Shown here piece by piece: positions 6,062 through 6,589 of a stretch of DNA of 6,589 nucleotides. This DNA is from an uncultured Verrucomicrobiota bacterium. Its GTDB lineage: Bacteria > Verrucomicrobiota > Verrucomicrobiae > Opitutales > Opitutaceae. Position numbers and translations under genes: made by a program. Every line of letters starts with the position of its first letter. Position 1 is the first letter of the stretch. The notes under the pieces were generated by a model. It was not told the DNA's origin. It saw nothing but the letters and a program-made list of their open reading frames with translations, and searched no databases. The stretch lies in assembly GCA_946482165.1 (NCBI GenBank), contig CAMLQS010000289.1, forward strand, positions 1-6,589. Direction: 5' to 3'.

Positions 6062-6092
6062 AGAAAAGGCCGGCGGAAAAACAGCCTTTCCC
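6062..6092 (-). terminator. Probable intrinsic terminator after the metallopeptidase gene
   Basis: On the minus strand GGGAAAGGC (6092-6084) pairs with GCCTTTTCT (6070-6062) across a 13-base loop. This gives nine pairs including two G-U wobbles that form only in the minus-strand RNA. A T-rich tail (TTTCC, then TTACATTTT) follows. It starts about 15 bases after the TGA of the peptidase gene and would separate it from the glycosyltransferase operon. The same T/C-rich stretch also forms the leader of the glycosyltransferase gene. Confidence 0.5.
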
Positions 6093-6106
6093 GTCCGAGT
6101 GCCGCC

Positions 6107-6589
6107 TCAGCGCGAATTCCAGTCCACGTAGACGCGGGACGTGGGCGTCACCAGGGCCACCCATTTTTCCCAATCCTCGACCGAGGCACGAAGCTCCCGA
6201 CCGGTGTGCTTTTGATAAAGCGCCTGCACCTCCTCGAAGCTCGGCGAAACGCCGGGCCGGAACTCCTTGAGAAACGCGACGAAACCCGCGCGCCTGTCGG
6301 GCGAGACATAAAGCTGATGATAGATGAAGGAGCCCGCCATGTGGTAGTCGGCGTGGTTGCCGAAATCGCCCAACACGTCCCAGAGTTTCGTCACCTTGTA
6401 TTTCTCGCGGGCCGCCAAGGAGCAGTTGGCCTCTCCGAGCGGACGGAAATTGCCGGACTTCTGGAAACACTGGGCGATGCCCTCGGCGAAGGGACCGTGA
6501 CGCGGATACTGATGAAGCAGCGCATGGATGATTTCATGGCTGTTGGGATAATCGCCGCCCTCGATGATCTCGGCGTTGTCGGCGGTCGT
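6107..6589 (-). CDS. Zinc metallopeptidase of the gluzincin/MA-like type, C-terminal part (5' end beyond window)
   Basis: The minus-strand frame is open from the right edge to the TGA at 6109-6107, giving the last 160 residues. In these, residues 18-22 are HEIIH, the HExxH zinc motif, and residues 33-40 read PFAEGIAQ, where E36, 14 residues after the second His, fits the third zinc ligand of gluzincin (peptidase MA-like) enzymes, usually seen as 'W-x-x-E-G-x-A'. The remaining 120 residues resemble the helical tail after such a catalytic centre: KVTKLWDVLGDFGNHADYH, AGSFIYHQLYV, FLKEFRPG and SVEDWEKWV. The segment YHMAGSFIYHQL fits the 'Y..a.sfv.yL' pattern of these families. It is probably a protease of secreted or envelope proteins, but the signal peptide and exact family are outside the window. 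A TTG at 6418 in this frame is not the start, because the HExxH motif lies upstream. Confidence 0.82.
   Translation of the reverse strand, partial: TTADNAEIIEGGDYPNSHEIIHALLHQYPRHGPFAEGIAQCFQKSGNFRPLGEANCSLAAREKYKVTKLWDVLGDFGNHADYHMAGSFIYHQLYVSPDRRAGFVAFLKEFRPGVSPSFEEVQALYQKHTGRELRASVEDWEKWVALVTPTSRVYVDWNSR

Noticed and set aside
1..6589. Defence system, CRISPR array, mobile element, tRNA or biosynthetic cluster
   Set aside because: No spaced repeats, transposase, integrase, tRNA-like fold or cluster-specific enzymes were seen; the genes are salvage, folding, envelope and protease functions.

Overview
This GC-rich window looks like chromosomal DNA of a Gram-negative bacterium. My best guess is a verrucomicrobium of the Opitutus type. 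That rests on a lamin-tail-domain secreted protein followed by a 'WRYRKG...GFGDGD...LRRIFTV...VWINGVE' beta-sandwich, a combination I associate with Verrucomicrobia and Planctomycetes, on very C/G-biased third codon positions, and on several starts without a Shine-Dalgarno sequence. The assignment is an inference, not a match I could run.

Layout, left to right. Positions 1-935 (minus) hold the 5' part of a secreted lamin-tail-domain protein that runs off the left edge. Positions 936-1070 are a non-coding gap with a possible terminator hairpin and CCAAGG half-sites. Positions 1071-2075 (minus) encode a D-2-hydroxyacid dehydrogenase-family protein and 2087-2638 (minus) encode adenine phosphoribosyltransferase (apt). 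These two are 11 bases apart and probably form an apt-first operon. Positions 2639-2751 are a divergent intergenic region. Positions 2752-3081 (plus) encode the cupin-like nucleoside phosphorylase PpnP, followed by a membrane-anchored FKBP-type prolyl isomerase at 3160-3699 (plus). Convergent to it, at 3715-4773 (minus), is a polytopic membrane protein of the LPG-synthase transmembrane/YbhN type. It is translationally coupled by a GTGA overlap to the upstream GT-B glycosyltransferase at 4770-6041 (minus). After a short gap with a likely terminator, the 3' end of a gluzincin-type zinc metallopeptidase (6107-6589, minus) runs off the right edge.

Two functional groupings can be read. PpnP releases free bases from nucleosides and Apt turns free adenine into AMP, so the divergent pair is a plausible purine-salvage locus. 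The glycosyltransferase and the YbhN-like membrane protein are a plausible pair for making or moving a glycolipid or other envelope component. The rest appears to be ordinary housekeeping and envelope genes. I found no CRISPR, mobile element, tRNA, rRNA or clear new multi-gene system. The more interesting details are a dehydrogenase with a degraded glycine motif, pyrimidine-rich leaders in place of Shine-Dalgarno sites, and third-codon-position composition that flips with gene strand. Both edge genes are incomplete in the window and lie under long open frames that are not genes.
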